A model generated the notes under the pieces. That model was not told the origin of the DNA. It was given only the letters and a program-made list of their open reading frames with translations, and ran no database searches. Of a stretch of DNA of 64,000 bases, positions 54,367 to 64,000 are shown piece after piece. The stretch is from Adiantum capillus-veneris (Eukaryota; Streptophyta; Polypodiopsida; Polypodiales; Pteridaceae). Location: positions 180,503,740 to 180,567,739 of the forward strand of contig CM043944.1 of NCBI GenBank assembly GCA_014529385.2, in the 5' to 3' direction. Made by a program: the position numbers and the translations under genes. Position 1 is the stretch's first letter. The number at the start of each line of letters is the position of its first letter.

Positions 54367-54900
54367 TTAGTCAGAATCTTTTTCCTCAACGGTTGTGTGA
54401 CGCACAAGATCGTTTTCTTCATCAAGTAGCCATCACTTATGGAATATCCCGCTACTACCTCCCGATGCTGAATTCGAGTGAATACATTGGAAAAACCCCG
54501 ATCTGTGGCGTACTGATCAACCATGTGCTCAAAGCTGCTATGATGAATTGCGGAAATAGCCAATACTAGGGGCTTCCAAGATAATGCATATGCCCCCAAG
54601 TTTTTCTGTCCCTGAGCATGGACAATCTGGAAGTGAAACTGTGACAAGATGTTAGCTCACCACATTTGCTTTTCTGACAAGTAGCGTAAACTCTGATGAT
54701 CAGTAAAGACCGTGAAATCGCTTCGAATAGGTAATGTCGCCATTGAGTAAGAGCATGGATCACTGCCAATAGCTCTTTCTCATAAATTTGTGTTGTCAAT
54801 TCTGGCGTTGAAAACAATCGGCTTTCATAGGCAATCACGTGGCTCTTGCTCCCAGACTATGACCACAAGCATCACAATATACTTTGAATGGCTTTGTAAG
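54318..54900 (-). pseudogene. Copy 4 RNase H
   Basis: 54566-54838: MIAYESRLFSTPELTTQIYE and KELLAVIHALTQWRHYL. 54318-54647: SQFHFQIVHAQGQKN with ALSWKPLV, where ALSRKP is usual. Confidence 0.85.
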
Positions 54901-55290
54901 TTTGGCAAAGTCAACATTGTCCCACGAGAAAGGGACTCCTTTCTAAGTCAATATGTGCAAAGGGGAAGCTACCTCTGTAAACTTCCGAATGAACCGCCGG
55001 TCCATCTGTACTCCAGCTATTGAGACGATGTGTCCTAGAAAGTGTATTTCTGGCAAGAAAAATTGAGTGTTTGTTGATGTTGTGCTTCATCGTTAGAGAA
55101 AACTATAATATCATCAATGAAAGTGCTCACAAAAGATTGATGCTCTCGGAAAATCCTATCCATCATTCGGTTGAAAGTCACTGGAGCATTGGTAAGTTGA
55201 AAAGGTATCACCAAAAATTCATATAAACCGAAACTTGTCCGAAAGGCTATCTTATAGACATGTCTCGGAGCGATTCTGATCTACAAACAG
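54901..55290 (-). pseudogene. Copy 4 RT remnant
   Basis: Thumb and palm pieces only: KGVPFSWD (Trp intact where the palindrome arms have TAG), a deletion near 54998, FIDDIIVFS (catalytic FxDD) at ~55100-55120, and PFQLTNAPVTFNRM. The N-terminal half is deleted and joined at ~55280 to the protease-RT linker. Confidence 0.82.
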
Positions 55291-55760
55291 AGTGGATTTC
55301 ATTAATTTCGAAACGGTCGAAGCCGGTACAATAGGGACAAACTCGCCTTCAATTTCACATCAAGTACAATTTTTCGGCCCTTTTCATTTGTCAATATCGC
55401 TTTCTTTGCTCGATAATCGACCACGGCGTTGTTCTTATGGTATCAAGGGACTCCAAGGAGGACATCACAACCTTCCAAGGGCATTATGTAGAAGTTCTTG
55501 TACCCCAAATACCCCTAACAATGCTGCCAATGACAGGTGTAATGGCTATGTCCCGAATGGGTGCCGCTAGTCTCTGCTTGTGGTCCCATCTGATCGGGTG
55601 TAATCTCAAGCCGTGCCGCCAATTAAGGTGAAATGCAGTTGGCCTTGGCTCCTCCATCAAAGAAAATTATGGCTTCTTGGTCTCTTACTTTGCCCCAAGC
55701 TCGGCAAAGTTCTGTACTTTCATCAATCGTGCTTAGGTCAGTACCCATGCAATCTGGAAC
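55291..55760 (-). pseudogene. Copy 4 protease
   Basis: Frameshifted retropepsin with the D-G-G-A turn (55647-55658) and GCDVLLGVP-type second block near 55440-55475. Confidence 0.8.
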
Positions 55761-56029
55761 CAGTCACGCTTTCATCTTGCCTTTTCTTCCACGTTCCTCA
55801 GCTGCTCTCGAACTCTCTGGCCTGTCTTCATTCTGTCCTTGTTGTGCCTTTTTAGGGTGCTTCGCGGAGACGTGCCCATGTTCCCTGCATCCGAAACACT
55901 TCCCTCTTTGATGTAGTTGGCCCTCTCTCAGAGAGTGAGCCAAGGCCGTGAATCTTTGTCTTTCTTTTCTTGGGAACTCTTTCTCTTTCTACTTTCATTA
56001 TTAGAAGTCTGTTGTGTTCTCTGAGTCAA
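55761..56029 (-). pseudogene. Copy 4 gag end
   Basis: Zinc knuckle (CFGCREHGHVSAKH, last Cys changed to His, ~55855-55900) and a Lys/Ser-rich tail; cut by the E LTR. Confidence 0.78.
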
Positions 56030-56693
56030 TGTCACAAGACGGGCACCACGTGCCAATAGAAAAGAATAGACTTAACAACTTTAAGCACTTCAAATAACAA
56101 CTGAACTGAAAGAGAGAGACCTTACGCAACATGGAGTGGCGGAATTCCACCCTAGAGAGTATTGGCCCCAAACCTTGGCGTCCCTTTCGGTATTTCTTTA
56201 TATTGCATCAACTCAGTACAAGCCGGTACTCCAGACTCTGCACCTTCTCTAGGAAGCATGCCAGAGAATGAGCCCTTAGCACATATTTAAAGGCCCTTGG
56301 CATATGAAAAGCAGTTTACATGAAAAGCCTTCAAACTCAAAAGCTCTGGTCCAAAAGCAATGCCAAAAAAACTGCCAGCGAAATCCGTACAACTGCCACG
56401 TCATCAGCTAGCGCGAAACGCGAAAATCTGTATAGCACTGCCACATCATCATGCCAACGCAATTTTTGGAAATCTACCACGTCATCTGTTGTGCAAGTCT
56501 CTTTTGGTGTGTGTTGTGAGAGTCCTGCTTTATATTAATCCTTTATGTCACTTTGGGCCGCATCGGACTGGGTCCCCATAAGTTGGTAGGACTTCTTCTT
56601 CTGTTACTTTCTTGTTAGGGTTTAGGCCCATCGACCGGCATCTGCAGGTTGGCTCCCTTCTTCAAGCTTTGGACACGTCAGCAGTTTGTGACA
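56030..56693 (-). repeat. Element E 3' LTR
   Basis: 664 bp; minus TGTCACAAACTGCTGACG to CGTCTTGTGACA. Core AAATACCGAAAGGGACGCC at ~56176-56194; ACGTCA units 56395-56485. Confidence 0.9.
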
Positions 56694-57172
56694 TCTCCTT
56701 GAAAGAGAGTAATCGTCCTCGATTACAGCATATATGCAAGACAATTCAAGTTAGCTCAAAAAAATTTCCGAGTGTCATTCCGAGGGACAATCAGTTTTTC
56801 TCTTTTTGTTAAGGAGTTAGCTTCTCCTCTCGACCCTTTGATCAAGGAGTTAACTTCTCCCCTTTCGCCCAGATCGGAACTCTTGCGTAGTAAAATTAAC
56901 CATCACACCCATACCGTACTGATCTTGCACGTGTGTCTTGATGCACTAAAATTACATACCCAGGCAATCTCATCCAATTAGAAATATTCAATAGTTGACA
57001 CATCACAATGCAACACAAATGCTTACATATGCATGTTACAAGACACAACAAACAGCGCCGTTGAGCACTCCCTCGAGACAAACGGTCTGCAGTATGAAGC
57101 TACTCAACGACTACCTCGTCACTGCCCCCGCAAATAACCTAAAAAGGTCCGGGCCATGAGCTCAGAGGACTG
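56694..57172 (-). other. Element E purine tract and 3' region
   Basis: Minus CTTTCAAGGAGA abuts the LTR (56694-56706). The rest is non-coding, including a near-tandem AAGGAGTTARCTTCTCC (56811 and 56843). Confidence 0.7.
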
Positions 57173-57330
57173 TACAACCAAACGCTCCCCAGGCCGCTGT
57201 CTGCATCGCTTGAGGTTCAAGCATACAACCAAACGCTCCCTAGGCATCGGCCGGCGTCGTTCGGAGGTTTTCTAGCATACAACGGAACGCTCCCCAGGCA
57301 TCGGCCTGCGTTGTTCCGGGTTCAAACAAT
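57173..57330. repeat. Three-copy 52-54 bp tandem repeat
   Basis: Units start ACAACCAAACGCTCCC at 57173, 57225 and (ACAACGGAACGCTCCC) 57279; each includes AGGC.TCGGCC-like sequence. Non-coding. Confidence 0.88.
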
Positions 57331-57640
57331 ACCAAAACAGTATTTCTCACTTCTCTCCAGCCGAGATTAAAATCGCCAATCATTGAAACCAATATTAAAA
57401 CCAGAGTCAAACAATTCAAATCGGCACCAAGACAGGTTCAAAACAGATACCATCCATTTCAAACAAATTCCAAACAGAATCACCAAACAAGTTCTCAAAC
57501 AGATTTCAAACTTAAAAAGCAATCTCGACATCAGTCGAGCTCGAAAAGTAGACCGACTTTCCATCCCGAAACCTGCATCAAAAAATTAGGGTTAGGTTCA
57601 TTCCATAGGGTTGTGGCCGAACACAGTATGGTCCATCAGC
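57331..57640. other. CAAA-rich spacer in element E
   Basis: Loose repeats of CAAACAGATT/CCAAACAG type; no gene recognised. Confidence 0.6.
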
Positions 57641-58160
57641 TCTTGGAGAAACAATGTTTCTTTGGCGGCGATGGTAGTCCCAAGATGGCAATCGCACTGG
57701 ACCTCCAAGGTCATCTGCTCGCGAAGAGACATCTACTGGGAGATGTCGAGAAACTTCAAGTTATAATCTGCTAGGGTTTCCATGGCAAGGATTTCGAGAT
57801 TCCCCACTTTGCTAGAAGTTGCACTACTAAGGAAGATGTCAGAAACCATATAACTTGGGGCAAAAATTTTCTTAAAAGCTTGCCAAGTACTTGGAGTATG
57901 CTGCTTGGTAGCTATCAACATTTGCATGGTACTGTCTCTGAGAAAAACAACAACTCAAAACAAACCTTGGATCCTTCTCTTGCAAGTGATCTTTATGGCT
58001 TATGCCCTGTAAGACATGAGCGGTGAAGACGGGAGCGCGCCCGATGCGCAATGAAGTAAGGGCGGGAGTAGCCAAAATTTCCAATGAACTTTGGAAGTGC
58101 GATCTTGCTCTGTTTGCTCTTTGATAGGACCGGTATGCTTTCAGAAAAGCACACGCCTGA
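57641..58160 (-). pseudogene. Element E gag fragment
   Basis: 57733-57927 gives STWQAFKKIFAPSYMVSD and METLADYNLKFLD, a retrotransposon capsid signature. 57872-58084 precedes it in another frame. Nothing resembling protease or pol follows. Confidence 0.65.
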
Positions 58161-58165
58161 TGCTC

Positions 58166-58175
58166 TCTGATACCA
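58166..58175 (-). other. Element E primer-binding site
   Basis: Minus TGGTATCAGA, initiator tRNA-Met type, followed by GAGC instead of GC. Confidence 0.8.
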
Positions 58176-58176
58176 C

Positions 58177-58571
58177 TTCACAAGATGGGCACCACGTGCC
58201 AATAGAAAAGAACAGACTGAACAACTTTAAGCACTTCAAATAACTACTGAACTGAAAGAGAGAGACCACACGCGACACGGAGTGGAGGAGTTCCACCTCA
58301 GAGAGTATTGGCCTTTAACCTTGGCGCCCCTTTCGGTATTTCTTTATATTGCATCAACTCAGTACAAGCCGGTACTCCAGACTCTGCACCTTCTCCAAGA
58401 AGCATGCCAGAGAATGAGCCCTTACCACATATTTAAAGGCCCTTGGCCTATGAAAAGCAAACTCAAAAGCTCTTAGTCCAAAAGCAATGCAAAAAAACTG
58501 TTTGCGTAAATCACGGAAATCCGTACAACTGCCATGTCATCAGCTAGCGCAAAATGTGGAAATCCGTACAG
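58177..58571 (-). repeat. Element E 5' LTR (interrupted)
   Basis: ~395 bp of the LTR with the core GAAATACCGAAAGGGGCGCC (~58325-58344), cut by the C LTR at 58572. The remainder should lie right of the window. Confidence 0.85.
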
Positions 58572-60461
58572 TGTAAGGTGCAACGGAAGTGAATGTTGAA
58601 CTTTGCTCAAGATGAGTGCTCCGAAGTGTGCTCAAGGTTCCTTGTGCTTAGGGAATGGAGAGCCTTTCGTGCTTTAATGAGAGAGTGCAAGTGATCACAA
58701 ACAAAGTGGAAACTGTGAATGAAGGTGCTGAGACTGAGAGATAGAGAGAGAAGAGAATACGACACCAGCAAGTTGTCAAACCCTCCTCCAAGGGCCCCAC
58801 TCTCGATGGCGAGAGTGGTCTACTATTGATTGCACACTCTGGTACAAGACTCTGATGCAAATCTAAATGGTTCGAGGTCGAGCCCGACTGTGGTGCCGAC
58901 GATGACGAGACTATGGCTGGAAACTAAATGCTGCTATGACGACGACGATGATGACGTCGACGCTTTCTGCTACAGTGCCTTCGTGTGCAACAAACGCTGT
59001 TTTTCTTATGGCTGAAAATGTAACAAACTGTTGACGTGTCAGCCCTGAAGAAGGGAGCCAACTTCAAGATGCCGGTCGAGGGGCCTAAACCCTAAGAAGA
59101 ACAAGTAATAGAAGAAGAAGTCCTACCAACTTATGGGGACCCCATTCGATGGGGCCCCAAGCGACATAAAGATTAAAATAAAGCAGGATCCACACACACC
59201 CAAAAAAACTGATGACGTGGCAGATTTTCAAAAATTGCGTTGGCATGATGATGTGGCAGGCTGTACGGATTTCCGCGTTTTGTGCTGGCTGATGACGTGG
59301 CAGGCTATACGGATTTCCATGAATTGTACTGGCAGCTTCTTGGCTTTGCTTTTGGAGCAGATGCTTTTGAGTTTGAAAGCGTTTTACTACTGTAAACTTT
59401 AAATATGATGTTAGGGCTCATTCTCTGGCATGATTCATGGAGAAGGTGTAGAGTTTGGAGTACCGGTTTGTACTCTGTTGATGCAATATAAAGAAATACC
59501 GAAAGGGGCGCCAAGGTTTGGGGCCAATACTCTCTAGGGTGGAATTCTGCCACTCCGTGTCGCGTGTCGTCTCTCTCTTTCAGCTCAGTTGTTATTGAAG
59601 TGCTAAAAGTTTGTTCAGTCTGTTCTTTTCTATTGGCACGTGGTGCCCGTCTTGTGACAGAAAACGTTGGACTGTTGTCACACAAATCGCTGCTCTGCTG
59701 CTGTCCAGAAACGCTGCTCTTGCTAGGTTTCAAGTGCTGAATTTGCAGGTGCAAAAACGCTGTAGTATGGTGCTGAAAAAATGCTATGCTACTGGTGCTG
59801 AAGTGCTGGTGCAAAACGCTAATCAGGGCTGTCAAAAACGCTGAGGTTATTGTCCCAAAAATGCTGGCTGAGGCTGTTCAAAAACCCAAGTGTAGGGCTG
59901 AATCTGTGATGCTGGCGAGGATGGGCTGAAATCCCCAAATGCTGGATGAACTGGGTACTTTGCTAGAATCGTTGGCAGATTGGTGATCCTCCAAAACGCC
60001 AGGCTGGTCCTTAGGGGAAAAACGCTGGCCTTTAGGGCTAGGAAACGCCAGGTTGAATGGGTTTGTCTTGCTTAAGAAGTGGCCTGTTGCGCAATGCTCC
60101 TGCTGCCTCTTCTGCCAGAAAGTGCTAGCTTTGGTTTGCTTATATATTATCTTAGCAAAATTGCCCTACCTAGTTCCCAACAGGTCACTCGATAAATAAG
60201 TGAAAAATGTCAAAAATAGGGGAAAAAAGGGTTAATGCACTGGAAAATTCCCTTGATGGATTGTGAATGGGAATGCTGATAATCATGCTTTGTGCAATCG
60301 GAGGATATGCATCTAATCTAAGTGACTGGTCATGCACGGTCTACGAACAGACTCATAAAAGTGCTAGATCACTTCCTAATCTAGACTTGACTGATTGAAC
60401 TGAACCCTGGTCATGCTGTAGCTTGTCCACGGACACATAGGGTTGGACGTGTCACATGCCA
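58572..60461 (-). repeat. Element C 3' LTR, carrying solo LTR E
   Basis: About 1244 bp without the insertion at 59019-59664. Plus strand GTGTAAGGTGCAACGG start; end reads CACATGCCA instead of CACGTGACA. Confidence 0.88.
59019..59659 (+). repeat. Solo LTR of family E (copy 2)
   Basis: 641 bp, TGTAACAAACTGTTG to CGTCTTGTGACA, with perfect GAAAA duplications at 59014-59018 and 59660-59664. Contains TGACGTGGCAG at 59213 and 59292, a TATAAAG box with the shared core (~59487-59510). Confidence 0.93.
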
Positions 60462-60478
60462 TCCCCTCCTTTTCAAAG
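60462..60478 (-). other. Element C polypurine tract
   Basis: Minus CTTTGAAAAGGAGGGGA abuts the 3' LTR. Confidence 0.8.
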
Positions 60479-61819
60479 TGAGGTACTGATACCGTACTTT
60501 ATAGCATCGAGGGAGATCGCCAACAGGGTCTGGAATCCTGGAAAGGACTCTTCGCCGGCCCACTCTGATGTGTGGGTCGCGTGATACTTGAGCTTCATAA
60601 AGGTCTGCAATGCTTGCTTCTTTGGGCCATGCCGAAAGCGACACAAAGTCATCGGAGACTGCTTCAATGCTTCCACTTTGTTTATGGACGTAAGTCCACC
60701 TTCTTCAAGAATCTCCAAGGCTGAACATTCCTGAAACCACTTCCAACACAAAAACATGAACATATCCATTTCATGTAAAGTGACTGGGAAAGATCTCGTC
60801 TGCCTCAAAGACTGTGCATGTAATGTAGATGAACAAATAGAGAGAGTGCCAAACCGTTTACCACACACACGCAAACATTGAGATCGAATCTTGTCTTTCT
60901 GATCTAAATCAATCAACTGTGGCAATTCACAACGGAAATGCCCATGCTTGGTGCTCATACTTTCTTGTGCTCTTTCTACAACTGTGTCGCGCCAAGGAAG
61001 AGACATGGAATGTGACTTCCTTGAATGCATACTTTTCAGCTTTTCATGAATAATCCGCATACATCCGTGCTCATTCATGAGTGAAACGTGCTCAACGTAC
61101 AATATGCCATGCCTAGGAAAAGGGATCACATAAAAACGCTGACTAAAATACAGGAAACGACCACGAATAAAACACTCGAACAATGCGTGCTGACTAATCA
61201 TGCGAACACATAGTACTTCTTGTGGGGGTTCTTTGGACCTAGCCTCGAGAGCCAAGATCGGTTCGTCTTGTTTAATGGATTCTGCTTGGGGAGGTGCTGT
61301 GGACCTTGACTCGAAAGCCAAGATCGATTCTTCGTGATTGATCGAATCTGCAACGAGATTAGCTTCGCTAGAAAAAGCATCAACTAAACTATCATCCTTG
61401 TGAACAATCACGTCTTGATCATACAAATCATCATGCTTGTGAGAAATCACATCGTGATCATCATGCTTGTCATTGTCATTCAAATCATCATGCTCATCAT
61501 TATCATGAAAATCCTGCAAAGAAGAGACTGAAAGAGTCTCCTTGTCTAGAATCCGTTCAATCTTCTCCTGCACATTAGAAATGAGAGATGAAGAATGAAC
61601 AACTTGCTCTCCACGAATGACAATGGGAGAGTCACTTTTGGCATTGAAAGTGAACGTATTTTCCGCCCAATCAATGAGAGGGTTATGCTCACGAAACCAT
61701 CGAATGCCCAAAATCATATCACATCCTGAGAGAGGAGAGACCAAAAATTTTCTAAAGAAAGCAGCTTGTTGAATTGTAAACAACATGTCAAGGCACTCCT
61801 TCGTGATGAGAGAGTCCAT
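60473..61819 (-). CDS. Element C protease remnant plus unknown ~390-residue region
   Basis: 448 uninterrupted codons. Residues ~27-60 (SPLSGCDMILGIRWFREHNP, IDWAENTFTF) are the second half of a retropepsin; the active-site half is upstream in another frame or lost. Residues ~100-150 are Asp/His-rich (DNDKHDDHDVISHKHDD). Then come two similar ~20-residue segments (EESILAFESRSTAPPQAE and DEPILALEARSKEPPQEV). The last ~240 residues are Cys/His/Arg-rich with no recognised domain. It stops at 60473 inside the purine tract. The length of the open frame in otherwise decayed DNA suggests it was maintained until recently. Confidence 0.6.
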   Translation of the reverse strand: MDSLITKECLDMLFTIQQAAFFRKFLVSPLSGCDMILGIRWFREHNPLIDWAENTFTFNAKSDSPIVIRGEQVVHSSSLISNVQEKIERILDKETLSVSSLQDFHDNDEHDDLNDNDKHDDHDVISHKHDDLYDQDVIVHKDDSLVDAFSSEANLVADSINHEESILAFESRSTAPPQAESIKQDEPILALEARSKEPPQEVLCVRMISQHALFECFIRGRFLYFSQRFYVIPFPRHGILYVEHVSLMNEHGCMRIIHEKLKSMHSRKSHSMSLPWRDTVVERAQESMSTKHGHFRCELPQLIDLDQKDKIRSQCLRVCGKRFGTLSICSSTLHAQSLRQTRSFPVTLHEMDMFMFLCWKWFQECSALEILEEGGLTSINKVEALKQSPMTLCRFRHGPKKQALQTFMKLKYHATHTSEWAGEESFPGFQTLLAISLDAIKYGISTSL

Positions 61820-62031
61820 ACCGGGAGCGATGCCCCGTCATATGACCATAACATTTAATGAGAGACTCATTAATGGGAGGGTCATGAGAAACTTGGGGCA
61901 CACTCGTGTTCTCATTTATTGCGTTGACAGAGAAAGTGGGTTCTGTGGATTCTTTAGATTCATTAGAGTTAAGATTAGGACATGTTCTTTTTATGCGACC
62001 CTTAATGTGACAATGAAAACAACGATCTTCC

Positions 62032-63114
62032 TTAGAATAAGTGCTTTGCTCTTCCGGACGTGATGTATCCTCCTAGAATTCCTTGTGCTACCTTTTCATA
62101 TGGAGTGAGCTTAGGTTTAGCAATTATGTTAGCCTTACCCTTAGGTTCATTAGAAGAGTTTTTTTTTGAGTGACTATTGGAAGATTGGTTAGAAGAGTTA
62201 CCGTTCTTACCATTCTTACCATTCTTACTGTTCTGAGGGTACTGCGAGGTCTGAGAGATACTTGTCGAAGTCTTGGTTTCCTTAGGCTTTCTCTTGTTGT
62301 GCTTCATCTCCTGTGTGAGAGTAATCGCTACCGCCTTGTTGAGATCGATTAGATCGAGCACCTCGACATCATACTTGATATACTCGTCCAATCCATAAAG
62401 GAATGTCTCTTTGCGCTCATCATCCGACTTGCGTAATTGGGTGGCTAGCTGCAAAACACAATTAGAGAAAGACATAACTGGCATACCATTTTGCTTGAGA
62501 CTGTGCCAATCATCCTTCAATCGTGTGAGGTACTGAGGTGGCATAAACCGCGCCTTGAGCTTGTCTTGGAAATCGGCCCAATTGAAGGAAAGGGGCGTGA
62601 AATCGTTGGCTTCCTCTAGGTGCGTGGCTAACTGTGCCTCTTGCCATGCGTGGTACCAATTGATGGCACCGGCAAGGCACATAGCTGTCGTCAAAACCTT
62701 GCTATTTCCTGTCTTGTTAGTTGTCACAAAATAAGCATTAAATTGATGCAACCAAGAATGAATAACCGTAGCATCTATCTTACCATCATACTTACTGAAC
62801 TGGATCTTCTTTGTGACTGGGTTGTTGGAGTCCGAATGTCGGCTTGCGCCACTTGATGAACTGCCAACATCTTTGGTTGGCTCGGACTTCGAGGCTAGAA
62901 CATGTCGTACCAACTCTTGCATGTGTCATTTACGCTTGGCTGCACGCTCTGCCTGTCTTTCTTTAGCCGCCAAGCGCGCTTGATCACGCTCACGCTCCAA
63001 GGCTTCTTGTCATTCTGCTTTTCTTTCTAGTTGTGCCATCACAACGCGATTCGTTTCTTGTTGTTTTGCCATCATCTCCATCATCGACTTGACCATCAAT
63101 GCCTCCATAGGATT
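62032..63114 (-). pseudogene. Element C gag
   Basis: Begins near 63114 (MEALMVKSMMEMMAKQQETN) with a likely coiled-coil rich in Glu/Arg/Ala, broken by two stops (~63013 and 62928). 62032-62922 is 296 open codons: QFSKYDGKIDATVIHSWLHQ, FNWADFQDKLKARFMPPQYL and LTRLKDDWHSLKQNGMPVMS form the retrotransposon capsid domain, followed by a Lys/Asn/Ser-rich tail with KNGKNGKNG repeats. A knuckle-like CFHCHIKGRIKRTC lies just after in a shifted frame (~61995-62040), with Arg where His is expected. Confidence 0.85.
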
Positions 63115-63647
63115 TGGTTATATCCGTGGCTTAGAATGGGAAGGGGGAGGTCGGGAAAACCTCATGGTGGGAAAACTCTTCTGCACCACTCCCATGCTGA
63201 CCACCTCCATGCGAAGTATCTATTCCGCTTCGGGTAATGACATACAACTGTGTTCTTGGTTCTTAAGTTCTTGTGGGTCTTGGGTTCTTGAGGGTCTTGG
63301 GGTCTTGAGTTCTTGAGTTCTTGAGGTTCTTCTTTCGCTTGCAATTTGTGCTAGAGAAGGATCTTCCCTTCACCCGAGTTTGCTCTTTCCACGGGGGCAC
63401 CCCTTGGCGGCCTTGCACTCACACCAAGGTCACATCGATTGGCCGGCCGCTAAGTGCACGGTCCGCTCTCAATGAGTGAAAAGAGGCACAAGGGAGGCAG
63501 GACAAGCCCTTCTTTCTTGGGATTCATGTCACTCTTCAAAAACACGATTAGGAATCGAAACGCCCAAGCGAACTTGGGCTCGTGCGACCACAACAAGCAA
63601 AAAAATTCTTGTGGTTCTTTCCTTGAGTGATACAAAACACTGCCAAA
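63115..63647 (-). other. Element C leader
   Basis: ~530 bp between gag and primer site. Includes GTTCTTGAG-type short tandem units at 63255-63325. No gene. Confidence 0.7.
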
Positions 63648-63659
63648 GCTCTGATAACA
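63648..63659 (-). other. Element C primer-binding site
   Basis: Minus TGTTATCAGAGC, matching the tRNA-Met type at 11 of 12 positions, one base from the LTR. Confidence 0.78.
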
Positions 63660-63660
63660 A

Positions 63661-64000
63661 TGTAAGGTGTAACGGAAGTGAATCTTGAACTTTGCTCAAG
63701 ATAGTGCTCTGAACTGTGCTCAAGGTTCCTTGTTCTTAGGAAGAGAGCCTTCCGTGCTTTAATGAGAGAGTGCAAGTGATCACAAACAAAGTGGATAAAC
63801 ACTGTAAATGAAGGTGCTGAGACTGAGAGATGGAGAGAGAAGAGAATATGACACCAGACGTTGTCAAACACTCCTCCAAGGACCCCACTCTCGATGTCAC
63901 AAGACGGGCACCACGTGCCAATAGAAAAGAACAGACTGAACAGACTTTTAGCACTTCAATAGCAGCTGAACTGAAAGAGAGAGACGACATGCGACACGAG
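63661..64000 (-). repeat. Element C 5' LTR (interrupted, runs off window)
   Basis: 234 bp of C LTR (63661-63894), then family E LTR sequence to the window end. Confidence 0.85.
63895..64000 (-). repeat. Family E LTR start (copy 4), inserted in C LTR
   Basis: TGTCACAAGACGGGCACCAC and following bases match 56030 onward. The bases before it (CTCGA, 63890-63894) are the candidate target duplication; the partner lies outside. Confidence 0.85.

Larger units (their letters stand above)
51966..56029 (-). mobile_element. Family A-related copy 4 (subfamily)
   Basis: Minus element with 3' LTR, purine tract, degraded chromodomain, integrase, RNase H, deleted RT, protease and gag end, cut at 56029 by element E. 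The LTR differs enough from A to be a subfamily, but pol is clearly homologous. Confidence 0.85.
56030..58571 (-). mobile_element. Element E: short LTR retrotransposon
   Basis: 3' LTR 56030-56693, purine tract, ~1.5 kb interior with a gag fragment, tRNA-Met primer site and a 5' LTR cut at 58571 by element C. No RT or integrase in the interior, so a deletion derivative or non-autonomous. Confidence 0.85.
58572..64000 (-). mobile_element. Element C: non-autonomous gag-protease LTR retrotransposon
   Basis: 3' LTR 58572-60461, purine tract, 3.2 kb interior with gag, protease remnant and an unknown C-terminal region, primer site, and a 5' LTR from 63661 running off the window. There is no RT, RNase H or integrase between the LTRs, and the last reading frame ends inside the purine tract, so pol is structurally absent rather than visibly deleted. 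Three solo LTRs in this window show the family has been mobile. Confidence 0.88.

Overview
The window is plant-type nuclear DNA made almost entirely of transposable elements. I find no confident host gene and no rRNA, tRNA or CRISPR. The land-plant assignment rests on Ty3/gypsy pol genes with chromodomain-like C-termini, primer sites matching initiator tRNA-Met or tRNA-Asp, a plant-type hAT transposase, AAACCCTAA (telobox) motifs and long AG/CT microsatellites. The density of nested LTR elements suggests a large genome; I cannot name the species. Family labels A-F below are mine.

Layout. 1-8422 is a near-perfect palindrome: two outward-facing copies of family A (LTR, tRNA-Met primer site, gag, protease, RT) around a ~115 bp centre. 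The right arm runs on into RNase H and the start of integrase (to ~15003). Its RNase H is split by non-autonomous family F (8626-14412, GATGT target duplication, tRNA-Asp-type primer site). 15004-24412 is a mosaic of family B (minus strand; 1.55 kb LTRs, gag, RT, integrase) with family A pieces, including an A integrase-to-LTR segment where B should have protease. 24413-30880 holds two decayed A copies in tandem sharing one LTR. 30880-33900 is a LINE-ORF1-like relic cut by solo LTRs of families C and E.

33900-40298 is microsatellite and minisatellite DNA with two LINE reverse-transcriptase relics (minus strand). 40299-51667 contains two solo C LTRs and a nearly complete family D chromovirus (41470-51667, GGCGG duplication). 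One solo LTR sits in D's 3' LTR, and a hAT transposon (43853-47204, GAGCAAAC duplication) sits in its integrase. 51966-64000 is a stack: an A-related element (minus), broken by short element E, whose 5' LTR is cut by non-autonomous family C (gag-protease plus an unknown C-terminal region). Both C LTRs in turn carry E LTRs.

Almost every coding region has frameshifts, nonsense codons or internal deletions. No gene network is visible. What can be read is a history of nested insertion, LTR recombination, palindromic duplication and microhomology-type deletion. The most interesting leads are regulatory: the A LTR combines teloboxes with a (GA)n tract, and three LTR families share a ~35 bp core. 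Other leads are the palindrome, the unusual protease and RT active-site residues, and the unknown proteins of families C and F.
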